Below are positions 1 through 7,827 of a stretch of 15,321 bases of DNA, in pieces; position 1 is the first letter of the stretch, and every line of letters begins with the position of its first letter. Where the stretch lies: positions 1 through 15,321 of the forward strand of contig JAVERT010000037.1 of assembly GCA_034006985.1 (NCBI GenBank), given 5' to 3'. A program made the translations under genes and the position numbers. The notes below the pieces were generated by a model. It saw nothing but the letters and a program-made list of their open reading frames with translations, was not told the DNA's origin and made no database searches. Origin of the DNA: Gudongella sp034006985. Lineage in GTDB: Bacteria > Bacillota > Clostridia > Tissierellales > Tissierellaceae.

Positions 1-95
1 TGACCAATACAGTGAATATTCACTGGTTACGTTTTTTTTCTTCGAAATACGAAATCTACAAATCTTTTTATTGGATTCAGTATTTAAGGTTGACA
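1..95 (+). promoter_or_regulatory. CRISPR leader
   Basis: This AT-rich, T-tract-containing stretch lies directly 5' of the first repeat. It is placed on the leader side because I-C-type repeats are transcribed in the orientation that ends in ATTGAA(A/G)C. Possible TATA elements are at about 64-71 (TTTTTATT) and 81-88 (TATTTAAG). They would start transcripts close to or inside the first repeat. Positions 10-25 are a perfect 16-bp palindrome (CAGTGAATATTCACTG), with a run of eight T residues beginning about eight bases later. That could be the end of an upstream transcript, possibly a cas operon, or a protein-binding site in the leader. No gene is visible here. Confidence 0.65.
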
Positions 96-272
96 GTCGC
101 ACCCTCACGGGTGCGTGGATTGAAGCAGAAGAAGGCGCAGGCCTCCGGGGACTCCATCAAGTCGCACCCTCACGGGTGCGTGGATTGAAGCTCCACTGAG
201 AGCTCCAAGGGCCCGGCCGACGCGGGTCGCACCCTCACGGGTGCGTGGATTGAAGCTCGTTAAGTACCCCTG

Positions 273-355
273 CTTAGCCAGCCTTGTAAGGTCGCACCCT
301 CACGGGTGCGTGGATTGAAGCCTACTATTGTGAGCATCTTACAAGGCTGGCTAAG
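273..355. repeat. 18-bp inverted repeat between neighbouring spacers S3 and S4
   Basis: The last 18 nt of spacer S3 (273-290, CTTAGCCAGCCTTGTAAG) are the exact reverse complement of the last 18 nt of spacer S4 (338-355). They flank the repeat at 291-321. The two spacers were therefore taken from opposite strands of one target and together describe a 50-bp stretch of it. In the precursor RNA the two arms could pair and enclose the repeat hairpin. Confidence 0.97.
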
Positions 356-581
356 GTCGCACCCTCACGGGTGCGTGGATTGAAGCAACTCATGAGTACT
401 GCTTTAAAAGTAAAGGAATAGTCGCACCCTCACGGGTGCGTGGATTGAAGCGTAACCTCCGCGGGCATAACCGCGGGATTCAGCAGGTCGCACCCTCACG
501 GGTGCGTGGATTGAAGCGATTCTGAAGCTTCACAAAACTCGTACATGGAGGTCGCACCCTCACGGGTGCGTGGATTGAAGC

Positions 582-1651
582 GGCAAGGAGCCCACGCTCT
601 ACGCAAACGGCAAGAGTCGCACCCTCACGGGTGCGTGGATTGAAGCCGATGCGTCTTCTGTGTTGCTTGCGTCTACGATGTCGCACCCTCACGGGTGCGT
701 GGATTGAAGCACTTCTCCGGCAGGCGATGGGCCTGAGCAGGTCGTCGCACCCTCACGGGTGCGTGGATTGAAGCAACGAAGGACTTGAGTTAATGGGTGT
801 TAACAACGAGTCGCACCCTCACGGGTGCGTGGATTGAAGCGGGACTGATACATCCGTGACGCTTATCGACAGCGGTCGCACCCTCACGGGTGCGTGGATT
901 GAAGCATAAAGCAGTTTTTGAAAAGGTCGTTGAAGACGTGTCGCACCCTCACGGGTGCGTGGATTGAAGCGAAATCAACGGAACGGACACGATACAATAG
1001 ACGGGTCGCACCCTCACGGGTGCGTGGATTGAAGCATCCCTAACCACGTTAGACGTTTGTCCAGTCCTGTCGCACCCTCACGGGTGCGTGGATTGAAGCC
1101 AAAAAGGGCATCGTCGACAATCAACCGTGGGCTGTCGCACCCTCACGGGTGCGTGGATTGAAGCCATACGGGTCGATGCTTGATGAAAAACCAGAAGGTC
1201 GCACCCTCACGGGTGCGTGGATTGAAGCAACCACATAACTAAATGGATGCTGAAAATCGTAAGTCGCACCCTCACGGGTGCGTGGATTGAAGCACCAAGG
1301 CGGTCGACGAATTGGCCAGAATGGGCGGTCGCACCCTCACGGGTGCGTGGATTGAAGCGATGTAGACCTGCTCAAGAAGGCGCTTAGCGCCGTCGCACCC
1401 TCACGGGTGCGTGGATTGAAGCAGCAGGGAACTTGGGGAATCCATGTTTGCACCCCAAGTCGCACCCTCACGGGTGCGTGGATTGAAGCATAACCTCGAC
1501 GTTTTCAAAACGTGCAATCCCCAGTCGCACCCTCACGGGTGCGTGGATTGAAGCATATCCATCGGCGATCTGGTGAAGCTTTTGGTGGTCGCACCCTCAC
1601 GGGTGCGTGGATTGAAGCGGCAAGGAACCCACGCTTTACACGAACGGCAAG
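582..1651 (+). repeat. Near-duplicate spacers S8 (582-615) and S24 (1619-1651)
   Basis: Over their first 33 nt these two spacers are identical at 29 positions, and all four differences are transitions. Read in the first frame both encode G-K-E-P-T-L-Y-(A/T)-N-G-K. Two differences are silent (GAG/GAA, CTC/CTT) and the other two change one codon (GCA/ACG). This is the pattern of one protein-coding protospacer sampled from two diverged relatives. It is not the pattern of a duplication inside the array. Confidence 0.95.
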
Positions 1652-2857
1652 GTCGCACCCTCACGGGTGCGTGGATTGAAGCCCAGCTGAGGTACAGTCT
1701 ATGATCATCGATTCCTGTCGCACCCTCACGGGTGCGTGGATTGAAGCAGTAACGTACCCGTCTTTAAGTTTGCCAAAGGGGGTCGCACCCTCACGGGTGC
1801 GTGGATTGAAGCGGATGGGTACTGGTACCACACCTCACAATCGGCGGGTCGCACCCTCACGGGTGCGTGGATTGAAGCATCGTTGACCTCAGTCCCAGAG
1901 ATGGACACGAGTAAAGTCGCACCCTCACGGGTGCGTGGATTGAAGCCTTATAGCATAAAGCAGAACATTAAGCAGAAAAGTCGCACCCTCACGGGTGCGT
2001 GGATTGAAGCAGGAACTATAGCCGATGAGAGGATTCCGTCTGGAGTCGCACCCTCACGGGTGCGTGGATTGAAGCACGGGGACCAATGCTGAGACCGTCA
2101 CCTGGGATTTCGTCGCACCCTCACGGGTGCGTGGATTGAAGCATAAGCCTACCGATCTGATCTCCCTGGCCTATGAGTCGCACCCTCACGGGTGCGTGGA
2201 TTGAAGCTGGCCTGGGCTTGGTTGTAAGACGCAATGATGACCGTCGCACCCTCACGGGTGCGTGGATTGAAGCCGAAGAATACCGCCATAATGACCGACG
2301 CCAGCAGGTCGCACCCTCACGGGTGCGTGGATTGAAGCTCCCGGCCGATAACAGCCGACACGACCGTCACGGTCGCACCCTCACGGGTGCGTGGATTGAA
2401 GCGCCATGGAGGACAACCCCGTCCTGACCCCGGAGCGTCGCACCCTCACGGGTGCGTGGATTGAAGCACAGCGGACGGTGTCTTCACTCCACCCGAGGCA
2501 GGTCGCACCCTCACGGGTGCGTGGATTGAAGCCTGGTCGGCGAGGACGACGACGAGCAGGAGGACGCCGTCGCACCCTCACGGGTGCGTGGATTGAAGCG
2601 ATCTGAGACGCCGAGCCGGCGATCTGCTCAGAGTCGCACCCTCACGGGTGCGTGGATTGAAGCCTCTCCAAGTCAGACATCGGGTGGCTCTTCCCGTCGC
2701 ACCCTCACGGGTGCGTGGATTGAAGCTGGAACCACAGCGGTCGCGTGCATCAAGACAGGAAGTCGCACCCTCACGGGTGCGTGGATTGAAGCGCACCATA
2801 GGTCTGCTGTCCGATCAGGCCGTAAAGTCGCACCCTCACGGGTGCGTGGATTGAAGC

Positions 2858-3014
2858 AACCACCAATCCCATCCAGGCACCTTTTCTGAGGCTACCTTTT
2901 CTTGTCCTCGATCCCTTTTGGTAATACCTTCTCACTCTCCTCCTCGGTTCCTGGATGCTGTCCACATGACCTCTCGTCCCTCGGCCCCCTGAACAATCCG
3001 ATGGTTGTGTCGCA
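2858..3014. other. Spacer region between CRISPR array and radical SAM gene
   Basis: No gene is supported in these 157 bases. On the plus strand the first part has several T-rich stretches (2882-2885, 2896-2903 and around 2916-2920), where array transcription could end. I see no clear hairpin next to them. Confidence 0.4.
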
Positions 3015-3884
3015 TCAGACATCGAAGGTCGTCTGTCTGTGCTTCTCCGGGAAACGGCTGATGAACCCGAAGCACGCCTCCGGGTCGGAGATGATACCGC
3101 TCTCCGCGCATCTGGCCCTGAACATCCTCATGAGGTCGTCCGCATTCGGAGAGCGGAGGATGTATGCTTCGGCGTATGTCCGGATGTACCTCTCCTTCAG
3201 ACCCGGGAAACGATCGTCGAGGGCCGCGTAGTAGAACTCCCTGTCCCCTTCCCTCAGCGTCATCCCCATGTCGAAGCATATGACTCCGCTCACACGGGCG
3301 TCCTCGCAGTATCCCAGTATGCCGGAGACGTTCTCCCGCGTGTCGTTGATGAACGGAAGAATCGGGGTGAGCCATACCACCGTGGGTATCCCCCTGTCCC
3401 GCAGCTCCTTGAGGACCTCGTATCGTCTCTCCGTGCCGCATACGTCCGGCTCCAATATGCGGCAAAGCTCCTCGTCGTATGCGGTGAGCGTCATCTGGAC
3501 GACGCACCTGGCTTTGCGGTTGATCTCCTCCAGGAGGTCTATGTCGCGGAGCACCAGATCCGATTTCGTGATGACGGTCGCCCCGAAACCGTGGCTCTCT
3601 ACGATCTCGAGGCATCTCCTCGTCATCCGGAGCTCCTCCTCGCACTGCATGTAGGGGTCGCTCATGGAGCCGGTGCCTATCATGCACTTCCTCCGCCTGG
3701 ACGACAGCGCCTTCTCCAGGAGCTCCGGGGCGTTGCGCTTGACCTCCACGTCCTCGAAGGGGTGGGTGAACCGGTAGCAGCTGCTGCGCGAATCGCAGTA
3801 GATGCAGCCGTGGGTGCATCCACGGTATACGTTCATCCCTCCGCGGGCGTTCAGAAGGGTTTTGGCGTCAACGAAGTGCACCAT
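3015..3884 (-). CDS. SplB-like (SPL family) radical SAM protein
   Basis: From the ATG at 3884 this is a 289-residue protein. It carries a radical SAM cluster motif C23-x3-C27-x2-C30 in the context RGCTHGCIYCDSRSSCY, followed by a GTGSMSDPY segment. Both are hallmarks of the COG1533/SplB-like family. Such proteins bind a [4Fe-4S] cluster and S-adenosylmethionine. Most family members outside spore formers have no proven substrate, so true spore photoproduct lyase activity should not be assumed. The open frame extends upstream to a TTG at 3971, but the added 29 residues do not look like family sequence. The chosen start gives MVHFVDAKT, close to the usual family N-terminus. No Shine-Dalgarno sequence is evident. 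It is a single gene, convergent with the CRISPR array and divergent from the MATE gene, with no visible functional link to either. Confidence 0.9.
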   Translation of the reverse strand: MVHFVDAKTLLNARGGMNVYRGCTHGCIYCDSRSSCYRFTHPFEDVEVKRNAPELLEKALSSRRRKCMIGTGSMSDPYMQCEEELRMTRRCLEIVESHGFGATVITKSDLVLRDIDLLEEINRKARCVVQMTLTAYDEELCRILEPDVCGTERRYEVLKELRDRGIPTVVWLTPILPFINDTRENVSGILGYCEDARVSGVICFDMGMTLREGDREFYYAALDDRFPGLKERYIRTYAEAYILRSPNADDLMRMFRARCAESGIISDPEACFGFISRFPEKHRQTTFDV

Positions 3885-4060
3885 GTCCGTATCGGGTTGA
3901 AGATGCGGTTGCCGGTATATCACTGATTCCCGACCGATATGCCGAAGGGGTTCAAGGGCGGTCCGAGACAACCACGATTTCGTTTCGATTGTACATCACA
4001 TGATATCATTCGAACCTAGAAACAGGATTCACTGGCCTGCGTGTATCTCCGGGCACACAG
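3885..4060. other. Divergent intergenic region between radical SAM and MATE genes
   Basis: This region holds the upstream sequence of the minus-strand radical SAM gene. A weak TATA-like GATATACC lies about 35-40 bases before its ATG. I see no convincing operator, RNA gene or small ORF here apart from the unused in-frame 5' extension of the radical SAM gene. Confidence 0.3.
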
Positions 4061-4082
4061 ATATTTAGGAATACCTAAATAT
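4061..4082 (+). promoter_or_regulatory. Iron-box-like palindrome 1, before MATE gene
   Basis: This is a perfect inverted repeat with 9-bp arms (ATATTTAGG and CCTAAATAT) around AATA. Its core TTTAGG-N4-CCTAAA is the same as two sites in the Fec/ABC divergent region. It resembles the half-sites of DtxR/IdeR-family iron regulators (TTAGG...CCTAA). It overlaps the AT-rich sequence that should act as the TATA box for the gene starting at 4100, so a bound protein would probably block transcription. The regulator gene itself is not in the window. Confidence 0.8.
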
Positions 4083-4099
4083 TTGAATGCTATGGCCCT

Positions 4100-5494
4100 G
4101 TGAAAGATGATCTGATGGTTTTCAACGAAAACAGAAGGAACCTGATACTCGCAGGCAGGCCCTACAGCCTGGCAATCAAGATGAGCATCCCGGCAATCGC
4201 GGGAATGGTCTCGGTTGCTCTGTATTCATTCATGGACAGCATTTTCGTCGGACAGATGATTGACGGTTATGCGATGACGGCAGTCTCTGTCACATACCCC
4301 TTCACTCTGCTCAACACGGGGATATCCGCATTGGTCGGGGTCGGTTCCGCATCCGTTCTCTCGCGAGCCATCGGGCGCCGCGACGGGGACACCACCGACA
4401 GGATCATGGGCAACCTGCTCACGACGGTCACCGTCCTGTCTTTGGCAGTCATGGCGGTAATGCTGGTTTTTACTCGCCCGATCCTCTCTCTTACGGGTGC
4501 CGAAGGGCAGGTCCTGGAATACGCCGTGTCCTATGCCGGGATAGTGTTCCTCGGATCGGTTTTCGTCAATCTAGCGCAGGCGTCCAACATGGTGCTGCGG
4601 GGCGAGGGGGTGTTCAGAGAGGCCATGGGGATAATGGCTGCGGGTGCGATCCTGAACATCATCCTGGACCCTGTATTCATTACCGCCTTCGGCGATAACG
4701 GGATCGAAGGCGCTGCATGGGCCACTGTGGTCTCCCAGGCCGTCCAGCTCATCATAACCCTGGTCTATTTCAAGAGGAGAAAGGAGGGCGTCCGTCTGTC
4801 CGCCCCGCGTTTCGACAGGACGATCGCGTCCCAGGTGTCGTCCGTTGGCATGTCCGCGATGCTGATGCAGGTGCTTACTCTGATACAGCAATCCCTGCTC
4901 CTGTGGTCGGCCGCCAGGTACGGCGGGCCGGACTATCAGATGATCATGGCAGCGGTGCTGAGGATACAGGCTTTCGCCTTCATCCCGCTCTGGGGTGTCA
5001 GCCAGGGGTTCCAGCCAGTGGCGGGTACTAATTACGGCGCCGGAGAGTACGGGAGGGTCAGAGAATGCACCTTCGCGTTCATTGCGGTGGCGACCTTCGT
5101 CGCGTTGCTGATCTACATGCCCATGGAGATCATGCCGGGCACCATGCTCTCGCTCTTCATAACCGACAGTGCGATCGTGTCGATGGGGATAGACGCCTCC
5201 AGGATTATGTTCCTGCCTTTCATAACGTTCGGAATCATGATAATAGCCATCACCCTCCTGCAATCGACAGGCAACGCCAGGACCGCATCCTTGCTCGCTC
5301 TGTCCCGCCAGGTCTTCCTCTATGTGCCGCTGGTTCTCGTGGTGCCAGTGCTGATGTCGTCCGAAGTCATCGGCGTGTTCGTCGGTTCCATGCTGGCCGA
5401 GATCTGCGTGTTCGCGATATGCCTTGCGGCCATGTCCTCCGAGCTCAGGAAGATGGAGAAGCGGACCGAGAAACCTCAACGGGTATTGCAATGA
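4100..5494 (+). CDS. MATE family multidrug/metabolite exporter
   Basis: This 464-residue membrane protein has a length typical of MATE antiporters and about 12 hydrophobic segments. The first half contains the family-like stretch MSIPAIAGMVSVALYSFMDSIFVG, quoted here in part, and an N-I-I-L-D-P-V-F motif near residues 183-193. The second half repeats the arrangement and ends in a charged tail. MATE proteins expel organic cations or metabolites in exchange for Na+ or H+. The listed start is GTG at 4100. An in-frame ATG at 4115 is a good alternative, because the promoter lies so close that the transcript may start almost at the codon. The iron-box-like palindrome immediately upstream ties it to the Fec and ABC genes. 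Export of a siderophore-like or metal-stress compound is therefore plausible but unproven. Nothing in the sequence gives the substrate. Confidence 0.93.
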   Translation: MKDDLMVFNENRRNLILAGRPYSLAIKMSIPAIAGMVSVALYSFMDSIFVGQMIDGYAMTAVSVTYPFTLLNTGISALVGVGSASVLSRAIGRRDGDTTDRIMGNLLTTVTVLSLAVMAVMLVFTRPILSLTGAEGQVLEYAVSYAGIVFLGSVFVNLAQASNMVLRGEGVFREAMGIMAAGAILNIILDPVFITAFGDNGIEGAAWATVVSQAVQLIITLVYFKRRKEGVRLSAPRFDRTIASQVSSVGMSAMLMQVLTLIQQSLLLWSAARYGGPDYQMIMAAVLRIQAFAFIPLWGVSQGFQPVAGTNYGAGEYGRVRECTFAFIAVATFVALLIYMPMEIMPGTMLSLFITDSAIVSMGIDASRIMFLPFITFGIMIIAITLLQSTGNARTASLLALSRQVFLYVPLVLVVPVLMSSEVIGVFVGSMLAEICVFAICLAAMSSELRKMEKRTEKPQRVLQ

Positions 5495-6054
5495 GAGCAC
5501 CCCTCTCGGGAACAAGAACTCGATGAGGACGGTTAGAGACGGCGACCGCCCATATGGATCATGGGTTGCCTTCCCTTATTCCGTCCTTCCGGTGCACGCC
5601 GACTCCATCGACCAGGAAATCTGTCAGCCGGGGCTCCCAGTCTTGGTCCCAGAGCATGCCTTCTAAATCAATCATGTAGGGTTTTCCGTCCCGATCGAAC
5701 ATCGCCAGGTGGAACGAATGGTATGGCGACCGACGGTTGAAAGGACATGGCATCCCGGATTCGAGGATGTGAGAGCCTGTGTTATGTTCCCCCACGCATG
5801 TACGGTCCTGTAGCGGTACATCCCAAGACTTTCTTCCAAGAACCATATGTTCAGGTGCCTTCCAGGAGATCCTTGACCGTCGTTTCATCGGCCTCTCCGG
5901 TCTCTGCGACCGCGTGGGTCTTTCTAGCGCGTCGATTCCTTTCCGCCGTAGAGGATGGATTCTCGATCGGCACTCACAAGTGCCGGCATATGCGATGCCC
6001 CCTAGAAGAAAGACGGCGGCTGGATGACGTGGGATCTATATGAATATGTATTAA
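5495..6054. other. Gene-poor region between convergent MATE and ABC genes
   Basis: About 560 bases separate the ends of the two convergent transcription units, unusually long compared with the overlapping genes nearby. No intact gene of recognisable family is seen. The only coding-like signal is on the minus strand at 5559-5998 and is described separately as a possible decayed gene. A short hairpin (GAGAG/CTCTC, 5493-5507) follows the MATE stop but has no T-run. Confidence 0.4.
5559..5998 (-). pseudogene. Possible frameshifted remnant of an unidentified gene
   Basis: On the minus strand the protein-like signal moves between frames. An ATG near 5998 opens MPALVSADRESILYGGKESTR and then stops. 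An adjacent frame then reads K-T-H-A-V-A-E-T-G-E-A-D-E-T-T-V-K-D-L-L-E-G-T up to a stop near 5860. A third segment down to the stop at 5559 includes FHLAMFDRDGKPYMIDLEGM and W-E-P-R-L-T-D-F-L-V-D-G. The last segment alone is open from an ATG at 5888 (109 residues) and could be a real small gene. The shifts fit an old gene with two or more indels. I do not recognise the family. A His followed by an Asp before D-L-E-G faintly recalls transglutaminase-like cores, but this is too weak to name it. No promoter or ribosome site is visible. Confidence 0.3.
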
Positions 6055-6055
6055 G

Positions 6056-6077
6056 AAAAAAGGGGGCCGGAGCCCCC
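6056..6077 (-). terminator. Intrinsic-type terminator of the ABC operon
   Basis: Read on the minus strand, just after the stop codon at 6085, there is a hairpin of GGGGGC, loop TCCG, GCCCCC (6077-6062) followed at once by six T residues (6061-6056). This is a textbook stem plus U-tract, and archaeal termination also relies on U-tracts. It ends the two-gene ABC transcript. Confidence 0.85.
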
Positions 6078-6084
6078 GGATGGT

Positions 6085-7827
6085 TCAAAGCGCCCAATTC
6101 TCAGAGGATGCTTGCATACCCAGCATGCGGGAGAACATCCCCTCTTTCTCCTTCAGCTCCTCGGGCGTCCCCTGCTCCGCGACCACCCCGTTGGACAGTA
6201 CCACAATCCTCTGCGCCTTCTCAATCGTGCGCATCCTGTGGGCCACGATGACGACGGTCTTATCCTTCACCAGCTCGGATAGGGCCCTCTGGACCAAAGT
6301 CTCGCATTCGGTGTCCAGAGATGCGGTGGCCTCGTCCAGGAGGATTATCGGCGCGCCTTTCAGTATTGCCCTCGCAATGGATATGCGCTGCCTCTCACCT
6401 CCCGAGAGTTTCGCACCGTTCTCCCCGATAACGGTGATATAGCCTTCGGGGAGCCTATCCGCGAACTCATCGCAGGCGGCCGACCTAGCGGCTGCCAGCA
6501 CCTCTTCGTCCGAAGCGCCCTTCCTCCCGATACGTATGTTCTCCATTACCGTCGTGTTGAACAGAACGACATCCTGGAAAACTATAGAGTAGCAAGAGAG
6601 CAGGGTCTCAGGGTCTATGCCGCTTATGTCGATCCCACCCACGGTTATTCTGCCCCTGTCCACATCCCAGAAGCGGGACGATAGCTTAGCAGCCGTGGTC
6701 TTACCCTCGCCGGACGGACCTATCAGCGCCGTGACCTCGCCCTGCTTCGCCGTGAATGAAACGTCCTTGAGGACGTCCTTCCTGCCGTCGTAGGAGAATC
6801 CCACATGGTCGAAGGATATGTCGTAGCCCTTCGGCCTGAATTCCGTGCCCCCTGTCTGCACCGGCTGATCCTCTATCTCCTGCAGACGCGCCAGGTTCAA
6901 CTCCGCGTTCAGCATCGCCGCCAGGTTCTGCAGGGAAACGTAGAAGGGGTCGTACAGACGGGATATCAGTATAAGGAACGCTATGAACACCATCACGCTC
7001 ATGCTTCCGTTGACCAGCAGGTACGCTCCCGCCATGGCGGTGGTGACTATCCCGAACTTCAGCACAAGATTGGCCGATACCACGAACAGCGCGCAGGTGT
7101 ACTCTGCAGTTATCTCGTACCGTTCGACTTTGTCCATCTTCTCGAAGAGGGAGTCAAGATACCTTCTGCCGGCATTGTTCATCTTCAGGTCGCGGGCGGC
7201 CTCCAGGCACTCCTGTATCCCCTCCGTGGCCTCCAGCGTCTTGTCCAGCTTCCTCTTGAAATGCTTCACCTGCACTTTTTTGGAGAAGAGGACGATGCAG
7301 ACCGCCACCGGGACAGGCCACAGCGAGGCCAAACCCATCAGGGGATTGAAAACGATCACGCCCACTGCTATTATCGAGGTGTAGATCATCGCGGCGATGA
7401 GCTGCGGGAACCAATGGGTCATGGCGGACTCCTGCATGGAGCAGTCAGACATTATGCGGACGGTGAGGTCCGTGGGATCCTTCTTGGCGAAATACGACAG
7501 CGGGAGCTTCCTAAGCTTCTCTGCCAGGGAGATGCGGACCCTCTCGCTCTCCTTGTACGTTCTGAAATACGTGATGTTGTACTGGTGGTGGTACGCCAGA
7601 GCTATCAGCAGGACGGCGGCCACGGTGACCAGCGCGTACTGCCAGACCCCCAGATTCATTGCGAACTCGTTGTCGCCTATGATGTCCGCCACAAGATAGA
7701 ACAGTATGACGACGGGGGCCATCAGAAGGAAATCGGATATCATGCAGGATATCGTGCTGTCTCTGAGGTTCCTGTATCCGTCCTCGGAAAGCGCGAACCT
7801 GCGCTTGACCTTCTCCTTGAAATTCAT
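6085..7827 (-). CDS. ABC exporter-fold half-transporter (permease-ATPase fusion), second of pair
   Basis: This 580-residue half-transporter has a six-helix membrane domain (about residues 25-310) fused to an ATPase domain (about 335-575). Visible motifs are Walker A GPSGEGKTT (370-378), Q-loop FQD (417-419), signature LSGGERQRISIARA (474-487), Walker B IILLDE (494-499) and switch His530. I chose ATG 7827 over the in-frame ATG at 7851. It overlaps the TGA of the upstream gene as ATGA, like the other junctions here, and the extra eight residues look unremarkable. It almost certainly pairs with the preceding gene as a heterodimer. Together with the iron-box-like promoter, the best analogy is the YbtP/YbtQ and IrtA/IrtB group, which moves iron-siderophores inward despite the exporter fold. 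Export of a small molecule is the alternative. Confidence 0.94.
   Translation of the reverse strand: MNFKEKVKRRFALSEDGYRNLRDSTISCMISDFLLMAPVVILFYLVADIIGDNEFAMNLGVWQYALVTVAAVLLIALAYHHQYNITYFRTYKESERVRISLAEKLRKLPLSYFAKKDPTDLTVRIMSDCSMQESAMTHWFPQLIAAMIYTSIIAVGVIVFNPLMGLASLWPVPVAVCIVLFSKKVQVKHFKRKLDKTLEATEGIQECLEAARDLKMNNAGRRYLDSLFEKMDKVERYEITAEYTCALFVVSANLVLKFGIVTTAMAGAYLLVNGSMSVMVFIAFLILISRLYDPFYVSLQNLAAMLNAELNLARLQEIEDQPVQTGGTEFRPKGYDISFDHVGFSYDGRKDVLKDVSFTAKQGEVTALIGPSGEGKTTAAKLSSRFWDVDRGRITVGGIDISGIDPETLLSCYSIVFQDVVLFNTTVMENIRIGRKGASDEEVLAAARSAACDEFADRLPEGYITVIGENGAKLSGGERQRISIARAILKGAPIILLDEATASLDTECETLVQRALSELVKDKTVVIVAHRMRTIEKAQRIVVLSNGVVAEQGTPEELKEKEGMFSRMLGMQASSENWAL

Larger units (their letters stand above)
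96..2857 (+). CRISPR. CRISPR array, subtype I-C-like, 43 repeats and 42 spacers
   Basis: The repeat is 31 nt, starts GTCGCACCC and ends GGATTGAAGC. I found 43 copies by reading through, the first at 96-126 and the last at 2827-2857, and saw no variant copy. Each repeat folds into a 7-bp stem (CGCACCC/GGGTGCG) with a TCAC loop, followed by a single-stranded tail. This is the architecture cut by Cas5d in subtype I-C, leaving an 11-nt 5' handle. The end is GAAGC rather than the common GAAAC. Spacers are 32-37 nt, mostly 33-35. Several translate cleanly in frame, for example 2533-2568 encodes an acidic stretch, which suits protospacers in viral or plasmid genes. The last repeat is intact, so the usual degenerate distal repeat is missing. 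Subtype is inferred from the repeat only, since no cas gene is in view. Confidence 0.98.

Noticed and set aside
906..1979. Shared ATAAAGCAG between spacers S13 and S29
   Set aside because: It is too short and at different offsets; likely chance.
480..2889. Many short open frames inside the array with repeated peptides such as RTLTGAWIEA, VAPSRVRGLK and NPRTREGAT
   Set aside because: They are translations of the CRISPR repeat in different frames, not genes or a repeat-protein family.
2858..3884. Functional link between the radical SAM protein and the CRISPR system
   Set aside because: It is adjacent only, in opposite orientation, from a widespread family with no known CRISPR role.
2932..3926. 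Long alternative frames opposite and within the radical SAM gene (about 295 residues each)
   Set aside because: They are low-complexity shadows of a high-GC gene; the radical SAM frame has clear motifs.
3885..3971. TTG-started 29-residue extension of the radical SAM protein
   Set aside because: It has a rare start codon, no family-like sequence and no ribosome site; the ATG at 3884 matches the usual N-terminus.
5493..5507. GAGAG/CTCTC hairpin after the MATE stop as a terminator
   Set aside because: It has only five base pairs and no T-run follows.
4571..5515. 314-residue minus-strand frame across the MATE gene
   Set aside because: It is rich in His, Arg and Gly without any domain; it is a shadow of the MATE frame.
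5747..6043. Plus-strand open frames in the gene-poor region
   Set aside because: They show no recognisable motif, promoter or ribosome site, and the composition is not gene-like.
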